A stretch of DNA of 64,000 nucleotides from Physcomitrium patens (lineage: Eukaryota > Streptophyta > Bryopsida > Funariales > Funariaceae): positions 4,156,538 through 4,220,537 of the forward strand of contig NC_037254.1 of NCBI RefSeq assembly GCF_000002425.4. Direction: 5' to 3'. Positions 45,568 to 58,035 of this stretch are shown here, one piece after another. Position numbers and translations under genes: made by a program. Each line of letters starts with the position of its first letter. The stretch's first letter is position 1. A model generated the notes under the pieces. It did no database searches and had not been told where the DNA came from. It saw only the letters and a list, made by a program, of their open reading frames with translations.

Positions 45568-48500
45568 ACCTTGTACAATTCCTAATGAAGATCCTATCCT
45601 CTCCTCAGAACCCTCTCCTTGTTTTATAATAGACTTATATTTAGGACCTAAGAATTACAAAGCCTCTGCTTTATTAGATTCGGGAGCCTCAGCATGTTTT
45701 TTAGATGAACAATTTGTTAAAAGTCGTAAAATACCTTTTGTACAGAAACCTAAACCAGTACATGTAGAAGTCATAGATGGTCGTCCCTTGTCTTTTGGAG
45801 ATGTCACTCATGAAACTCATCCTATAAAAGTAACAATAGACGGTCATGATAGCTACATAGCTTTTAACATAATTAAATCCCCGTCCAATCCAATTATTTT
45901 AGGTTTATCCTGGCTAGAAAAATATAACCCTCGAATAGATTGGAATTCACATAAACTTGACTTTTCCCAGAGCGTTATTAATAGTTCTACCAACCAAGTA
46001 AAAAAGTATAAGTCTAGTATAGTAAAACCCGCACTGATAGGTGTAAAAGCATTTATACACGCAGCAAAAGAAGGATCAACTTTTGCTATTTATGCTGCAC
46101 CTATTTCTGAAAGCGTAAAGACTTCAAGTGGCATTCCAAGTCAATATCAGGATTATCAAGACGTTTTTGAGAAAAAGAATGCAGATATTCTTCCTGAGCA
46201 TCGCCCATACGATTGTTCAATCGATCTCAAGGAAGGAACTCAGCCACCATTTGGACCAATTTACAGTTTATCGCAAGATGAGTTGGCTGAACTCAAGACA
46301 TATATTGACGAGAATTTAGAGAAGAATTTCATACGCCATTCAAAATCTCCAGCAGGAGCTCCAATTCTATTCGTAAAGAAAAAAGATGGATCTTTACGAA
46401 TGTGTGTTGACTATCGAGGACTCAACAAGATCACAATCAAGAACATGTATCCATTACCTTTGATATCACGACTCCTTGACCAGTTGAATCAAGCTAAGAT
46501 CTATACAAAAATAGATCTAAGAGGAGCATATAATCTAGTACGGATCAAAGAAGGAGATGATTGGAAGACTGCGTTTCGAACCAGGTATGGACATTTCGAA
46601 TATAATGTCATGCCCTTTGGACTCACGAATGCATCAGCTGCTTTTCAACATCTCATGAATGATGTATTTCGTGAATTCTTAGATAATTTTGTCGTCTACT
46701 ATCTAGACGATATCCTAATCTATTCTAAGAACATCGAAGAACATGAAATACATGTTTGTTAAGTATTACAAAAACTTAGAGATGCAGGATTGTACGCCAA
46801 GATGGAAAAGTGTATATTTCACACTACTCAAGTTGACTTTTTAGGATACATCATTTCAAATGATGGTCTCATGATGGATTCTAAGAAAGTCCAAACAATC
46901 GTGGATTAGAAGATTCCAAGGACAGTAAGACATGTCCAATGTTTCTTGGGATTTGCCAATTACTATCGGATCTTCATCAAAGATTTTTCACGAGTTGCAG
47001 CTCCACTTACACGCTTGACTAGTAAAGATAAATTTCAATGGAATCAAGAAGCGGAAGCAGCATTTGAAGCCTTGAAGACATCGTTTGTCTCTGCACCAGT
47101 CTTATATCGTGTTGACTTTTCCAAGGCATTTTTTATGGAAACAGATGCATCAGATTTTGCCTTGGGTGCAGTTTTATCACAAATGGGAACAGATGTCAAA
47201 CTTCATCTGATAGCTTTCCATTCAAGATAATTCTCAGCAACCAAGATCGATTATGAGATCCACGATAAAGAACTTCTTGTGATCGTGGATTCCTTTCAAG
47301 AATGGCGTCATTATCTAGAAGGCGCTGCTAGTCCAGTCACTCTGTATACAGATCACAAGAACCTCGAGTATTTCATGTCAGCACGCGTGTTGAATCGTCG
47401 TCAAGCTTGTTGGAGTATGTCTTTGTCAAGATTCGAGTTCATTATCACTTATTGGCCAGGAAAACAACAAGGTTTGTCCGATGCCCTATCTAGACGTTCT
47501 TATTTTGCACCAAAAGAAGGAGATGCAACTTTTGAGCAACAAAGAACGGTCCTCTTGAAACCGGAGCAATTTCATCTCCGAGCAATGAAATCAACATTGA
47601 CTGTTGATTCAACTTTTCTCAAGCAAATCCAGTCCAGTATGTCCTCAGACCCTCTTGTTTATGATATCGAGAATAATTCTTCTAAGTCTCATGATCCTTC
47701 AAAGTTCGAGTTCAAGAATAATCTATTATATTTTGAAGGACGCCTATATGTTCCAGAAAGAGAAGCACGTTTACGTGTTCTTCAAGCACGTCATGACTTT
47801 CCAACAGCAGGGCACTTTGGATATAATAAGACTTTGGAACTCATATCAAGAGATTTTTGGTGGCCACAAATGTGGAAGTCAGTCAAAGACTTTGTACAAT
47901 CATGTGATATTTGTTCAAGATCAAAAATTCCTCGTCATCGACCTTACGGACTTCTTCAGCCATTACCTATACCAGAACAACCATGGTCTTCTGTTTCTAT
48001 GGATTTCATCACAGATCTTCCAAGCTCAAGATCTTATGATTCTATATTTGTGATAGTAGATCGTTTCACTAAGATGGCACATTTTGTGCCATGTACAAAA
48101 TCTATCACAGGTGAAGAAACAGCTAAGCTTTTCATTGATAATATCTATCGCTATCATGGATTACCTAAAGATATCATATCAGATAGGGGAACTCAATTTG
48201 TGTCAAGATTCTGGAGGACCCTTTTCAAGATTTTAAAAGTGGACATAAAGCTATCTTCGGCTTTCCATCCTCAAACTGATGGACAAACAGAGCGCGTAAA
48301 CCAAGTCTTGGAGCAATATTTAAGGTGTACTATCAACTACCAACAAGATGATTGGACAAACCTTCTGCCATTGGCAGAGTTTGCTTATAATAATACGGTA
48401 CATTCTTCCACGCAACAAACACCTTTCTTTGCCAATTATGGCTATCATCAACGACTTGATACTTTTGATTTTTCAAAAGTTGATAATCCTGCAGCAGAAG

Positions 48501-49045
48501 ATATGGCAAATCGGTTGTCAGAGTTACATGCAATAATGAAGACGCAATTGAAGGAAGCTCAAGAACGACAAAAGATAAACGCAGATCTATATCGTAAGGA
48601 GAAACCACAACTCAATGTGGGTGATAAGGTATGGCTACTTCGTCGCAATATCAAGACTACTCGACCTTGTGACAAGTTGGACTATCGTAGGCTTGGCCCC
48701 TTTTCTGTTTTTGAACAGATCAACCCAGTTGCATATCGGTTACATCTACCGGAGTCAATGAAGATCCATCATGTATTCCACGTGTCTCTTCTTGAACCAT
48801 ATAAGACAGTGGATATACAAGGAAGAAGACAAATGCCACCGCCTCCTATAGAAGTAGATAATAATGAAGAATTTGAAGTGGAAGAGATATTAGACTCAAG
48901 GCGGCGTCGAAATAAGCTGGAATATCTTGTTCATTGGCGCGGATATGATATTAGTGAACGCACATGGGAGCCATCCAAGAATCTAGCAAATGCATCAGCT
49001 AAAGTCAAAGTTTTTTATCAACGACATCCATCGAAACCAAGATGA
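45552..49045 (+). pseudogene. Pol of element B (PR-RT-RH-IN-chromodomain) with three stops
   Basis: Protease [11 protein letters not shown] (about 45675); RT with [11 protein letters not shown] (about 46695); RNase H METDASDFALG (about 47138); integrase HHCC (HDFPTAGHFGYNK, CDICSRSK) and core motifs SMDFITDLP, ISDRGTQF and GQTERVNQ (about 47800-48300); chromodomain about 48860-49020 (EEFEVEEILDSRR, LEYLVHWRGY, RTWEP). Stops: TAA 46760-46762, TAG 46907-46909 (from TGG) and TAA 47228-47230 (shared with D). The rest is one continuous frame ending TGA 49043-49045. The chromodomain places it among chromoviruses, which are thought to target heterochromatin. Confidence 0.92.
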
Positions 49046-49139
49046 AAATCTCTCTTATAAAAGAGACAAGATTGAGGCAAGATAACATTCAATTTCCTAT
49101 CCTTGTTTGTAACTTCTTTACATTTGTGACGCTAATTAG

Positions 49140-49601
49140 ATAGAGAGCCAACAACCAGCGGATTCAACTGAAAAACCTTCGTTTGCTGTCCTGTCGGATG
49201 AGACATTACGATTGTCACAACCTTCAAGATGATGCAATCGAGATGAACATCTTCAAGAACGACATGTTCTTCATCGAATAGATGGTGAGATACAACTCGT
49301 TTGGTATCACGATTTGGGAAGGGACTCCCGATGTTTGGTGATTTTGCTAGAGGTAGGAACAACTCCTGATGGTGTTCCAAATATTCTATTCGAAGGAAGT
49401 TACGAAGGCCTCAACAATGATCAAATAACTGGGTGGTCTTCCCACCCTGGTATGGGACACTACCGATGGTTGAGAGGCCCTATCAATCATCTTCGAAGAG
49501 AACAGAGATCAGAGTATGTGGCGAATACAATTCGTCGCATCATAGATGATCGCTCCTCGTGGAACTCGCCTCTAGAAGGGGGGGTAATGTCACGGCCATA
49601 A
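49140..49601 (+). pseudogene. ORF3 of element B, broken
   Basis: Collinear with ORF3 of D, but the start codon reads ATA (49140-49142) and a TGA interrupts it at about 49230. A short deletion near 49545 removes the normal stop, so the frame runs into the LTR. The block GHYRWLRGPINHLRREQ remains intact. Confidence 0.75.
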
Positions 49602-50137
49602 TCATGTAAGCTAATAATTACATATAGAAATAAGTAGAAGTAAGTAAAAGTAGATAAAAGTAGGTTAATTCTATAATATTTAATATAGAAGCTTCCTAGA
49701 AACTTCCTAGACGCTGCTTTGACTTCATAGGTATCTTTAATTGACTTTTTGGATTAAAAACGTGGTCAACAAGTTGGCCATATGCCACACATGTTGTTAG
49801 CTTGAAGATCAAGCTAACTATGTGGCCCACACGTAGAAAAACTTGCCTTGTAAGTCAAGGCATGTGTCCTACAAAGTCAACACATATTGGAGGTCCTATA
49901 GAACGTCGCCACGTAGCTCCTAGTTAGATAGTATATATAGAGACAAGAGTGAAGGCTTCGTCACTCTTGTCAACTCCTTTCTTGCTTCTAGTCCAGGTTG
50001 AAGGGTCTTTAGTTTCTTGTCTTATGGCAATAGCCATTCCAGTTTCTTTTTAATATACCTACTTGTTTATATTTTGACTTATTATATCGAGATAGCCTTT
50101 TTGTATATTTTTCCTCATCGAGTCTTTGTCCTTGACA
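49588..50137 (+). repeat. 3' LTR of element B
   Basis: 550 bp, preceded by polypurine tract AGAAGGGGGGG (49574-49584) and followed by the GGTTC duplication. Confidence 0.95.
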
Positions 50138-51795
50138 GGTTCTTATGATTTGTGTATATAGTGACTAGACTTGAGGTGCATTCTTAATAATAACACTATT
50201 CTTAAAATAAATCTACTATATCAAAGAACTTTTTGTTATGAATTTTATAATTAATCTTGGTTGTTGAAATTTTTTTGGAATGGAAAGTTACTGGATGGAA
50301 TTTTTTTTCTACTCACATCTATAATAATACTGCATCCAAAGCAAAGTTTGATGCATTTATTTCTATAAAAAATACCTTAGAAAAATCAATACAATATAAG
50401 ATTAGTACAGAAGTAAATTCTTTTTATAAAGCATCAAATAATACTTCCACTTCTTTACTGTACTCAACTTTGTCTTTATAAGTCAAACATGTTAATAGAA
50501 TTCCAACTTGAGAAAAATTCTTGATGGAGATATGATAATAATTGGCAAAGTCCAAAAAGTATTGTACGTTCTTTATTATTCTTAGAATCTTTCAATCTAT
50601 GATAGTCTAGACTTCCTTCGGATCCATCATTAGTCCTTCATTCAAAATGATATATCCTAAGATTTTCAAGACATTTTTGCATTCTTTTTTTCAAAAATAT
50701 CTTGAAAATCTTGATATTATCTAAGAATACTACTTGATATTTTCATACCATCAAAAATGGGCTTGGTATTTAAAGCAAAAGATAATTCTTCTTTTGTAAT
50801 ATGTATAAAAGCTCTCACATCTATTAATAAGAATTTAAATATATTAGATTTATATATTACTACTTAACTAATAGGATTTTGGATTAAACTATAAAAAAAA
50901 TTAAAGTAAGAAAAAATCCAATCTATATAAAAATTATAATTTTTTAATCAAGATAATCTTTAAATATTTAAATTGAAAAAAGATCTTATTACATTAAATA
51001 TTACTATGATATTATGATTTTTAATTTTTATATGTAAAAAAAATAGTCTCATGCTTAACATCTCGAAAAGATAACAAACAACCATCTATGACTTCTACAT
51101 GTACAAGTTTAGTTTTTTTGACTAATGATATCTCTTATTTTTTGACAAAATCTTTATCTATAAAATATGTTAAGGATCCTAAATCTAATAAAGCTAAGAC
51201 TTTGTGATTTTTTAGTTTTAAATAAACTTCTATTATAAAACAAGGTAAGAAATGTGAGAAGAAAATAAAACTTTTACTAGGAATCATGCAAGTTTCTAGC
51301 CGCACAATCCCTATTATAAGTAGAAAAATTCATTTTTTGACACCTTGTCTTCTTTGGCAACCATGCTTCTAATTTTATGGTTGTGTTGTTTCTTTGGGTA
51401 ATATTGAGCAATGTATTTAGCTTTTCTATAATATAAGTATAAGCCCTCTTGATATCGTTGAGTCTTATTCTTCTGTGTAAGTTGTTTAAAACATATCCTA
51501 TCAATTTGTATTGATTCTCGTCTTAATGAATAAGTTTATGAAAACTTGGGAGTTGCCATCATTATTTGATTTGTTATTCTCTAGCCAAATCTTTGTTTTT
51601 GACATCTTTCAAATAATTAATTATTACATGCAATGACTTGAGGAATAAATTATTCAAAAAATTCTACCTTTAGCATTGTCAATAATAAATCTTTGATATT
51701 TTCCTTCAATTCATATTAAAATTGATTGATAAGAGCTTTGTCATTCTAGTTAACATTGTCAGATTTGAGAGAATTTGCCTTAAAAAAGCATTGGG
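50138..51795 (-). pseudogene. RNase H, RT, protease and gag knuckle remnant of element Y
   Basis: Element Y resumes after B with RNase H (about 50140-50420). Near 50660 the sequence jumps from the RT thumb region to the protease-RT linker, so about 650 bp including the YxDD box is deleted. Protease remnant about 51060-51240; the knuckle about 51360-51440; a heptamer-like AAAAAAT at about 51332-51338 (minus). Gag continues to the X3 insertion. Confidence 0.7.
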
Positions 51796-53040
51796 CTTCA
51801 CGTTGTCACTAATTGCTCAACTAAACCTCAAGATAAAAAAATACAAAGTTTATATATAAAATTGCCCCTATAGAGGCAATTACATAAATACATAAGTCAT
51901 AAGTACCAAAGATCACCAAAAATGTAATAAAAATATTATAAAATATTGTATATCCCTAAGGTGATCTTTTCTTGAACTTCAACAAGTCATATCTCATGAT
52001 TGGACCATCCAAATAAATCCAAATTTTATATAAAGTATTGATGTACTTTTAATAAGTACTACAACAAATTTCAATTAGAAATTTTTTAAATCTTTAGATA
52101 TTGCCAAAATTCAAATAGTAGCTTTAAATCCTTGCTAATATACATCTGTGTGTAAATTTCTTCATATCTCACAAAATAAGTACTCAAACACTATAAAATT
52201 TTGATATATTGCTTTTTAATCTAATAACACACTTCTAAAAATTTAAAGCCAAAAATTCACCTAAAAACTCAAAATATGGTTCCAACCATTACTATCAACA
52301 AAATGACCTACTTATTACCTTTGAATTACATATACTGTCTTCAATACTCTATAATGTCTTTGTACAAACTCTAAATACAAAAATTCTTTCTTATGAAATA
52401 TATATATCTTAAAATTATCCTTGTGGTGGCTCCTTTTAATCTCCAAAATCTATCATAAGACTCCTTGTATATTCAAAATAATAATAGTATATCTTAAAAA
52501 GACACCTTAACTTCAAACAACTATAATTTTATCACCTTACTTCCAAATCTTCTAAAATTTGCACATAAATTGTAGTCCAAATCCTAAACCTTACAATCTT
52601 TAGTTTTGATTCTCAAATGCCTCTTTTGAAGTTGCCAAAATCCTTGTTATGATTGTAGATAGCCTGTTGAATTTCTATTGGGCATGGACTTTGACCAATA
52701 GGAATAAAGATCTCTACTTTTAGCCTTCATCCATCCATACCTTACTTTTATCCCTCCAAATAAGCTTCTTAGAGATTTGAATCTTTATCTTTGAGACCCA
52801 ATCTTCTCCTTAAATTTTATATTAAATATTTGAATCTTATATATTTCAAACACTATAATCAATATAAGTAAACCTCAAAATAAATTTTCTTACATCAACT
52901 CTCTTTAAATTAACCTACTTACCACTCTAAAGTATGTCAAGACTTATAAATATATTATCTATTTTAGTGAATTTATACATACTATAAATAATTAAAATAT
53001 AAAAATATTATAAGTGAGGCTTTCTAATTCAATAGCATAT
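51796..53040. mobile_element. Insertion X3: AT-rich sequence of unknown type in Y gag
   Basis: About 1.2 kb that interrupts the gag of Y and has no counterpart in the other elements. Left part contains CATTGGGCTTCACGTTGTC and a short palindrome TTGCCCCTATAGAGGCAA at about 51862. No coding capacity. Both boundaries are approximate and the class is unknown. Confidence 0.35.
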
Positions 53041-53876
53041 ATGGTGGCTAATCATGATCCTTGCCATAAAAATAAGAGCCTCATCACTGCCATTCTTTCT
53101 CAAACACTATTTTCAAATGTGGCCATATATGCTTCTTAAAATAAATTCAAATCATAAAGGAGTTACAAATCTTTTTTTAATTAAAGTTTAAAACTAAAAG
53201 AGAGCACTTAGTGATAGAAGTGTATCTATAAATCTGACTTGAGTAAATCCATTAGGATATTGGAAGGGATTCATCCTTAGATAAAGCTTGACTTATTGCA
53301 AAAATCCTTAAAATTTTGATCTTCTTCCATCAAACTTCTCAAGCATATTAATCCTTGTCCCCATCATACTTGTAGAAACAAAACTTCATAGATTTGGTTA
53401 AGAGGTTAATCTGTTTGTTTCCTCCAATTGCATAATTCTTTACTATAGACTTTGAACTTCTTTGATATGTATAGGAATAGTACTTCCATGATTCACGTTA
53501 GAAATATGTGAGATTTCCACTCACAGAGTATTGACAAGCTCATGAAGTTTTGTGGTAGTTGCAAATCTATTCTCACTTTTGCTGAAAATAGCATCCGTAA
53601 TCTTTCCTTCCATTGACAACTCAAATAAATTCAAAAAATTAAAGTAAAAGAAGGTATTCAGCAACTTCTAATACCAAATAAAAATTTTCACAAAGAGAGG
53701 TGGTTAATTCTCTTTAAAACAAAGTTCAGTATTAAAAAATATATAGATATATATATATATATATATATATATTAATGATAGGTAGTGTACAACCTTCAAA
53801 ATATAAAAATAGAAGTGAGATAATTCACTCACTTCTAAAACAAGATAAAATGAATAAATTAGCACACTTGTCAAAT
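53041..53876 (-). pseudogene. Gag N-terminal remnant and leader of element Y
   Basis: About 53090-53600 aligns on the minus strand with gag of element Z and with B and D (for example the region before CCTGACTTGTGATCC). The leader lies to 53876 and includes a (TA)n expansion at 53746-53772. Confidence 0.65.
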
Positions 53877-54416
53877 TGTCAAGGACATGTATCTCAAAGA
53901 AATAAAATCCTTAATACACTCTTGTATTACTAAAAGAAACTAAAAAGTCACTCAAAGATGATATAATTTTGAATTAGAATGGCTATCGCCAAAAACAAGA
54001 AGACTAGAAAGTCTCGAAATATGACAAAAGTCTAGAAAGACATTGACAAGAGTAAAGGAGATTTGACTCTTACCTCCATATATACTCTTAATTAGGGACT
54101 ATGTGGCGATGTCCTATACGACCTCTAAAACGTGTTGACTTTACAGAATACATATTTTAACTTGCAAGGTAAGTTTTTTATATATAAGCTACATAATTAG
54201 CTCTTTTTGTAAGCTATTAACATGTCATTAACTTGTTGAGCAAATTTCTAATTAATCAATCAACTATAAATATATGTAAAGCCAAAGCAACATCTATGAA
54301 GCTTCTAAAAAGTTATTCTAGAAAGTATTATGATATTAACCTACTTTTATCTATTTTTACCTACTTCTATCTAATTATATAAGTATATACTAGAGCAACT
54401 ATGTCTATCCGTGGTA
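53877..54416 (-). repeat. 5' LTR of element Y
   Basis: 540 bp; clearly related to the 3' LTR at 38158-38691 but with many differences, showing that the insertion is old. Confidence 0.85.
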
Positions 54417-54513
54417 GTATTTTACTTAATGACTTTAATCAGTTTGATATTATTCATTAAAGACAAAGTAGATAAGTAATCAAGTTACAATTTTAATTTA
54501 CTATTTTATATGC

Positions 54514-54545
<32 letters not shown>

Positions 54546-55713
54546 TAAAATACTAATAATATATATATATTTTTAAATAATTTAGATTATTTAATTAAAT
54601 AGAAAAAAAACTTAATTTAGAATTGATGCTTTAAAGTTACTCTCAAAAATAATTTAGATTGAAAGATAAGACTAGAATAATTTCTTTGACTAATGTTTTG
54701 AGAGTTGTAAAGAAAAATTACAATAGTTGTTCTAGTTTGACATCCATCTATATTGAATTATGTGAAATAAGATTCTATTTTAGCAATGCAATAATAGATG
54801 AGAACAATAGATAATTATCATTGTTCAAGTGATTAAAAAAATATAAAAGAATAAAATAATTTATATTTTTTCATATATTTTTAATAAATAAAAATATTAT
54901 ATATTTTTATATATTAAAAATATAATTATGAATGTATAATAATTTTTATTTAAATCTTAATTTAAAGTTTAATCTAAAAATATATATTATATATAAGCAA
55001 GTATTTAAATTATATTATTTATTATTATTTCTTATAATATTTTTTAATAAATTTTAGAATTTAAATCTTCTATGTTTATAGGATAATTTGAATACTTTTT
55101 AATTCTTAATAACATACATATAATCTAATAATATGATGTAGTTTAAAAATGAATTAATCATAAAAAATCATATATATATGAATATAAATATAAATTTATG
55201 TTAAATATTGATTGTAACTTAATCAAAATAAAAATGTGATAATAAATAATATGTTTAATCATTTATTTTAAAATATTAGATATTATTACTTAAAAAAATT
55301 ATAAGTCCTAAAATTAAGAGTGTCTTTTTTGATTGTTAAAGGTGCCTCTAGCCATCAACTTTAAAAGATCTCACAAGAAATTTCTATATTTTTAAAAATA
55401 ATTGTCTTATGGAGCTTTAATTTAAGGATCTTCATCTCTCTTTTGGTTCTTTCTATTGTGTTTTTTTTTTTTTTTTTTTTTTTTTTTTCTTCTTCTTTTC
55501 TTTAATAATTTTTACTTCTCTTTAAAGGTTTATAAGAGGTAATCCTTACCTTATAGTCGACCTATCTTTGGGTGCCTATTTTTGTTTGTTCAAACTCTCT
55601 TAGAGAAGCATAAGTGATAAGACCTAAGGTGTTTGGCTATCCTCTTTCTTTGTCCTGTTTTTAGATTTAAAAGTCTGAAATTCGATTGGATCTATTAATA
55701 AATAATAACTTGG

Positions 55714-55754
<41 letters not shown>

Positions 55755-55979
55755 TAATTATTTTAAAGCATGTTATATGAATTCCAATCTTATCACTACC
55801 AAATAGACTATTAATTAACTTTGATGGAGAAGATTACAACACAAAGCAAAAAATTGCTTATTGTTTGCAAAAAGAACTATTGCAGTAATAATTAGCATTC
55901 AAATATTATAATTGCAATGAAAATCTATACTTTTAATAAATATTACTTCCTTTTGTTGCACATTTTTTTTAAATATATA

Positions 55980-56013
<34 letters not shown>

Positions 56014-56372
56014 TTATTCATAACATCATATAAGTTTTTATATTTTTAATATAATATAATATTTATTATATAGAAATTTTTTTCTTTCAATATCTTAATC
56101 AAAAGATTTTTTCTAAAATTGGAGCACATAGATCCATGTTGTAGGTTCAAATTCAAATAGATGTAAATGTTATAAATTTAAATAAATTTAATTTTTATAG
56201 ATTCACATTATCTTTTATAAAAATAAATCATTAAATTTAATTTTAATATCTTATATACTTTAATTATATAATTAAATACAACTTTGCACACAATTCATTA
56301 TTCAATTCTACATAATGAACTATCTAATTTTAGTAAGATCTCAATTTTAAACAAATAGTTTTTATTGGCTAT
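54417..56372. other. AT-rich spacer with microsatellites
   Basis: No gene seen. Contains (TA)n at about 54515-54539, 55718-55750 and 55974-56010, and an uninterrupted run of 28 T at 55461-55488. Confidence 0.6.
55461..55488. repeat. Poly-T run (28 T)
   Basis: Homopolymer followed by CTTCTTCTTTTC. It could be the reversed poly-A tail of an old retroposed copy, but no body was recognised. Confidence 0.85.
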
Positions 56373-57027
56373 ATGAAAACTATTCATTCAACAACAATAT
56401 TCTACGCACGCCATACATGCCGAGATTTAATGCTAAATCCACAAGGCAGAATTACAGTTTTATTTGTCACAACTTGTACATACTTGAGCGACTATGTAGC
56501 CTCTGCAACTAATTTCGTACATCCACTACATATGCATCCATCCACTCATCCATAATCCAGCAACAATCCATTCATCCACTGGTCGAAGTATTTTTAAGCT
56601 GTGGCGTCGGAAGAGGCCACCAGTTGTGTCGGTGGATTGCTTGCGGTGAAAACGGTTGCGCACAAGCCGAATTCTGTGTTGCGTTGATGATGTTGTGTGC
56701 ATACAAACGATGGTAGGGACCACGCCTAGAAAAATCAGTGTCACGATGCGAGCTCCGACTGTCTAGGAGAATAAAACCCCTGCAACTTGGATCAGTAAGA
56801 ATGGTCTTCTGGGTTAGATAATGGTACACTAGCGAGACCGCTGGTGGTGGCCGCTTCGATGGATCGACAGAGTCCATGATTTCGTGGACATGGATTCAGA
56901 AGCTGGTCTCAGTGCGGAACATCACCACGCAATCCTGCCGGCTCGTCCAACCATTGGATTCGGGGTCTTACATAGCCTCCTCCTTCTGTCTCGGCGCCTC
57001 AGTAATTCACGGGCCTGTAAAACTTGA
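56373..57027 (-). other. 3' flank of the PSY-type gene
   Basis: Composition becomes balanced at about 56390. Short ORFs here lack motifs. It probably includes the 3' UTR of the gene ending at 57028. Confidence 0.4.
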
Positions 57028-58035
57028 TCATGGGACAGTGGGATCGAACACTGGACTGGGGTTTGCTACTGCAACGGTATCCCCATAGTCAGATTCTATG
57101 CTCACTAGCTCCTTTCGGAAGCGAACCCATTCCTTTTTCTTGCCGGCGTTTGTAAACGTTGACACCTGTTAACATCCGCAGAATAAACAGTTAGGACCAG
57201 TGCCGTAATGCACATAGAAAGTTATTACAAAACGGGGGTCGTTTTACAGCCCGAGTAGAATGTAATAGGACTTACCATATCGTGACCAGACTCTAGTCCA
57301 TTCCAGTTCGATGATCGCCTCTCAAATTCATCTTGTGCTTCGGTCAAGATCCTATCTGAGACAATAAGAGCAAAATTCACATGAGTTAGTCAGCATCGTA
57401 TCGTTGCAGAATCTACTAACGGTCTTCTGAGCTCGATGGAAAGTGTCATCCATCTTGACATCGTGACGAAGATTGCAAACTAAGTAAGAAACGCAGACAC
57501 GGCAGGATAGTATTTCCTAAAATGCACGCTTGGCTAGCAAGTTTCTTAGTGCTAAGCCTTCGACTGAATGGTTATTGACAAAGACCGAAATGATAACGGC
57601 TAATCAAGTGACGTGACCTTTCCCATTCACATATCTGGCTCCAATATTTCTGAGGCAGCGCCTATGATAACGACCTGGTCCCTTATACAGATGTTGCGCA
57701 ACTAACCATAGGATCGGATAACCTCCTGTTCTTCTGCTTCGATTCAAAGGGAATTCTGACCAATATTGTAATCCACTTGTGTCAACCTCAACGCACCCGA
57801 TATTCATGTGCCGAGAACAATTCTCAGACTTATCATATGCCTACCATAATTCAATGTCCAGTTGCTAGAAGTTTTCTCACAAAAGACTGAGTTGGTCACA
57901 AGGAACTCTTATCAACAATTCATTACCTGAGTCTCGCAGGGTTCGTGCAGCTCTGCAGGGCGGCACTAGTACCGACGCGACCACCAATGTGCACACCAAC
58001 GTCGCCAACATAGACACGAGTAGAACCCTCTTCAT
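57028..58035 (-). CDS. PSY: PSY-type tyrosine-sulfated peptide hormone precursor (3 exons)
   Basis: Exons 58035-57927, 57355-57276 and 57165-57028 splice in frame (phases 1 and 0, GT-AG) into 108 aa. ATG 58035 is the first Met in frame and opens a signal peptide: MKR, then a hydrophobic stretch to about residue 25, with likely cleavage near CRA-A (about 28-30). The middle is charged and variable, with a KKK run at 72-74. The C-terminus carries SDYGDTVAVANP...FDPTVP. The D89-Y90 pair after an acidic stretch and the DYGD..AN...DP..P pattern match the PSY family, whose peptide is Tyr-sulfated by TPST and secreted to promote growth through LRR receptor kinases. A single copy of the peptide lies at the extreme C-terminus, as in the family. 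Sulfation and processing are inferred. Confidence 0.8.

Larger units (their letters stand above)
43789..50137 (+). mobile_element. Element B: best-preserved Ty3/gypsy chromovirus
   Basis: 6349 bp with 550-bp LTRs (43789-44338, 49588-50137) and an exact GGTTC target duplication (43784-43788, 50138-50142). It is inserted in the RNase H region of element Y in the opposite orientation. The two LTRs differ at about ten positions by eye (roughly 98% identity), most of them A/G or C/T, so the insertion is fairly recent. Gag and pol carry stops, several shared with element D. Confidence 0.95.
38158..54416 (-). mobile_element. Element Y: old degenerate Ty3/gypsy chromovirus
   Basis: Minus-strand element with 3' LTR 38158-38691 and 5' LTR 53877-54416. 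Flanks GTTTT (38153-38157) and GTATT (54417-54421) are a plausible one-mismatch target duplication. It is interrupted by X1 (39910-41825), X2 (42196-43515), element B (43789-50137) and X3 (about 51796-53040). Most of RT is deleted near 50660. All frames are destroyed. Confidence 0.85.

Noticed and set aside
57604..57807. 67-aa minus-strand ORF as an additional PSY-gene exon
   Set aside because: Exons 57927-58035 and 57276-57355 join in frame without it, and including it gives no family match.
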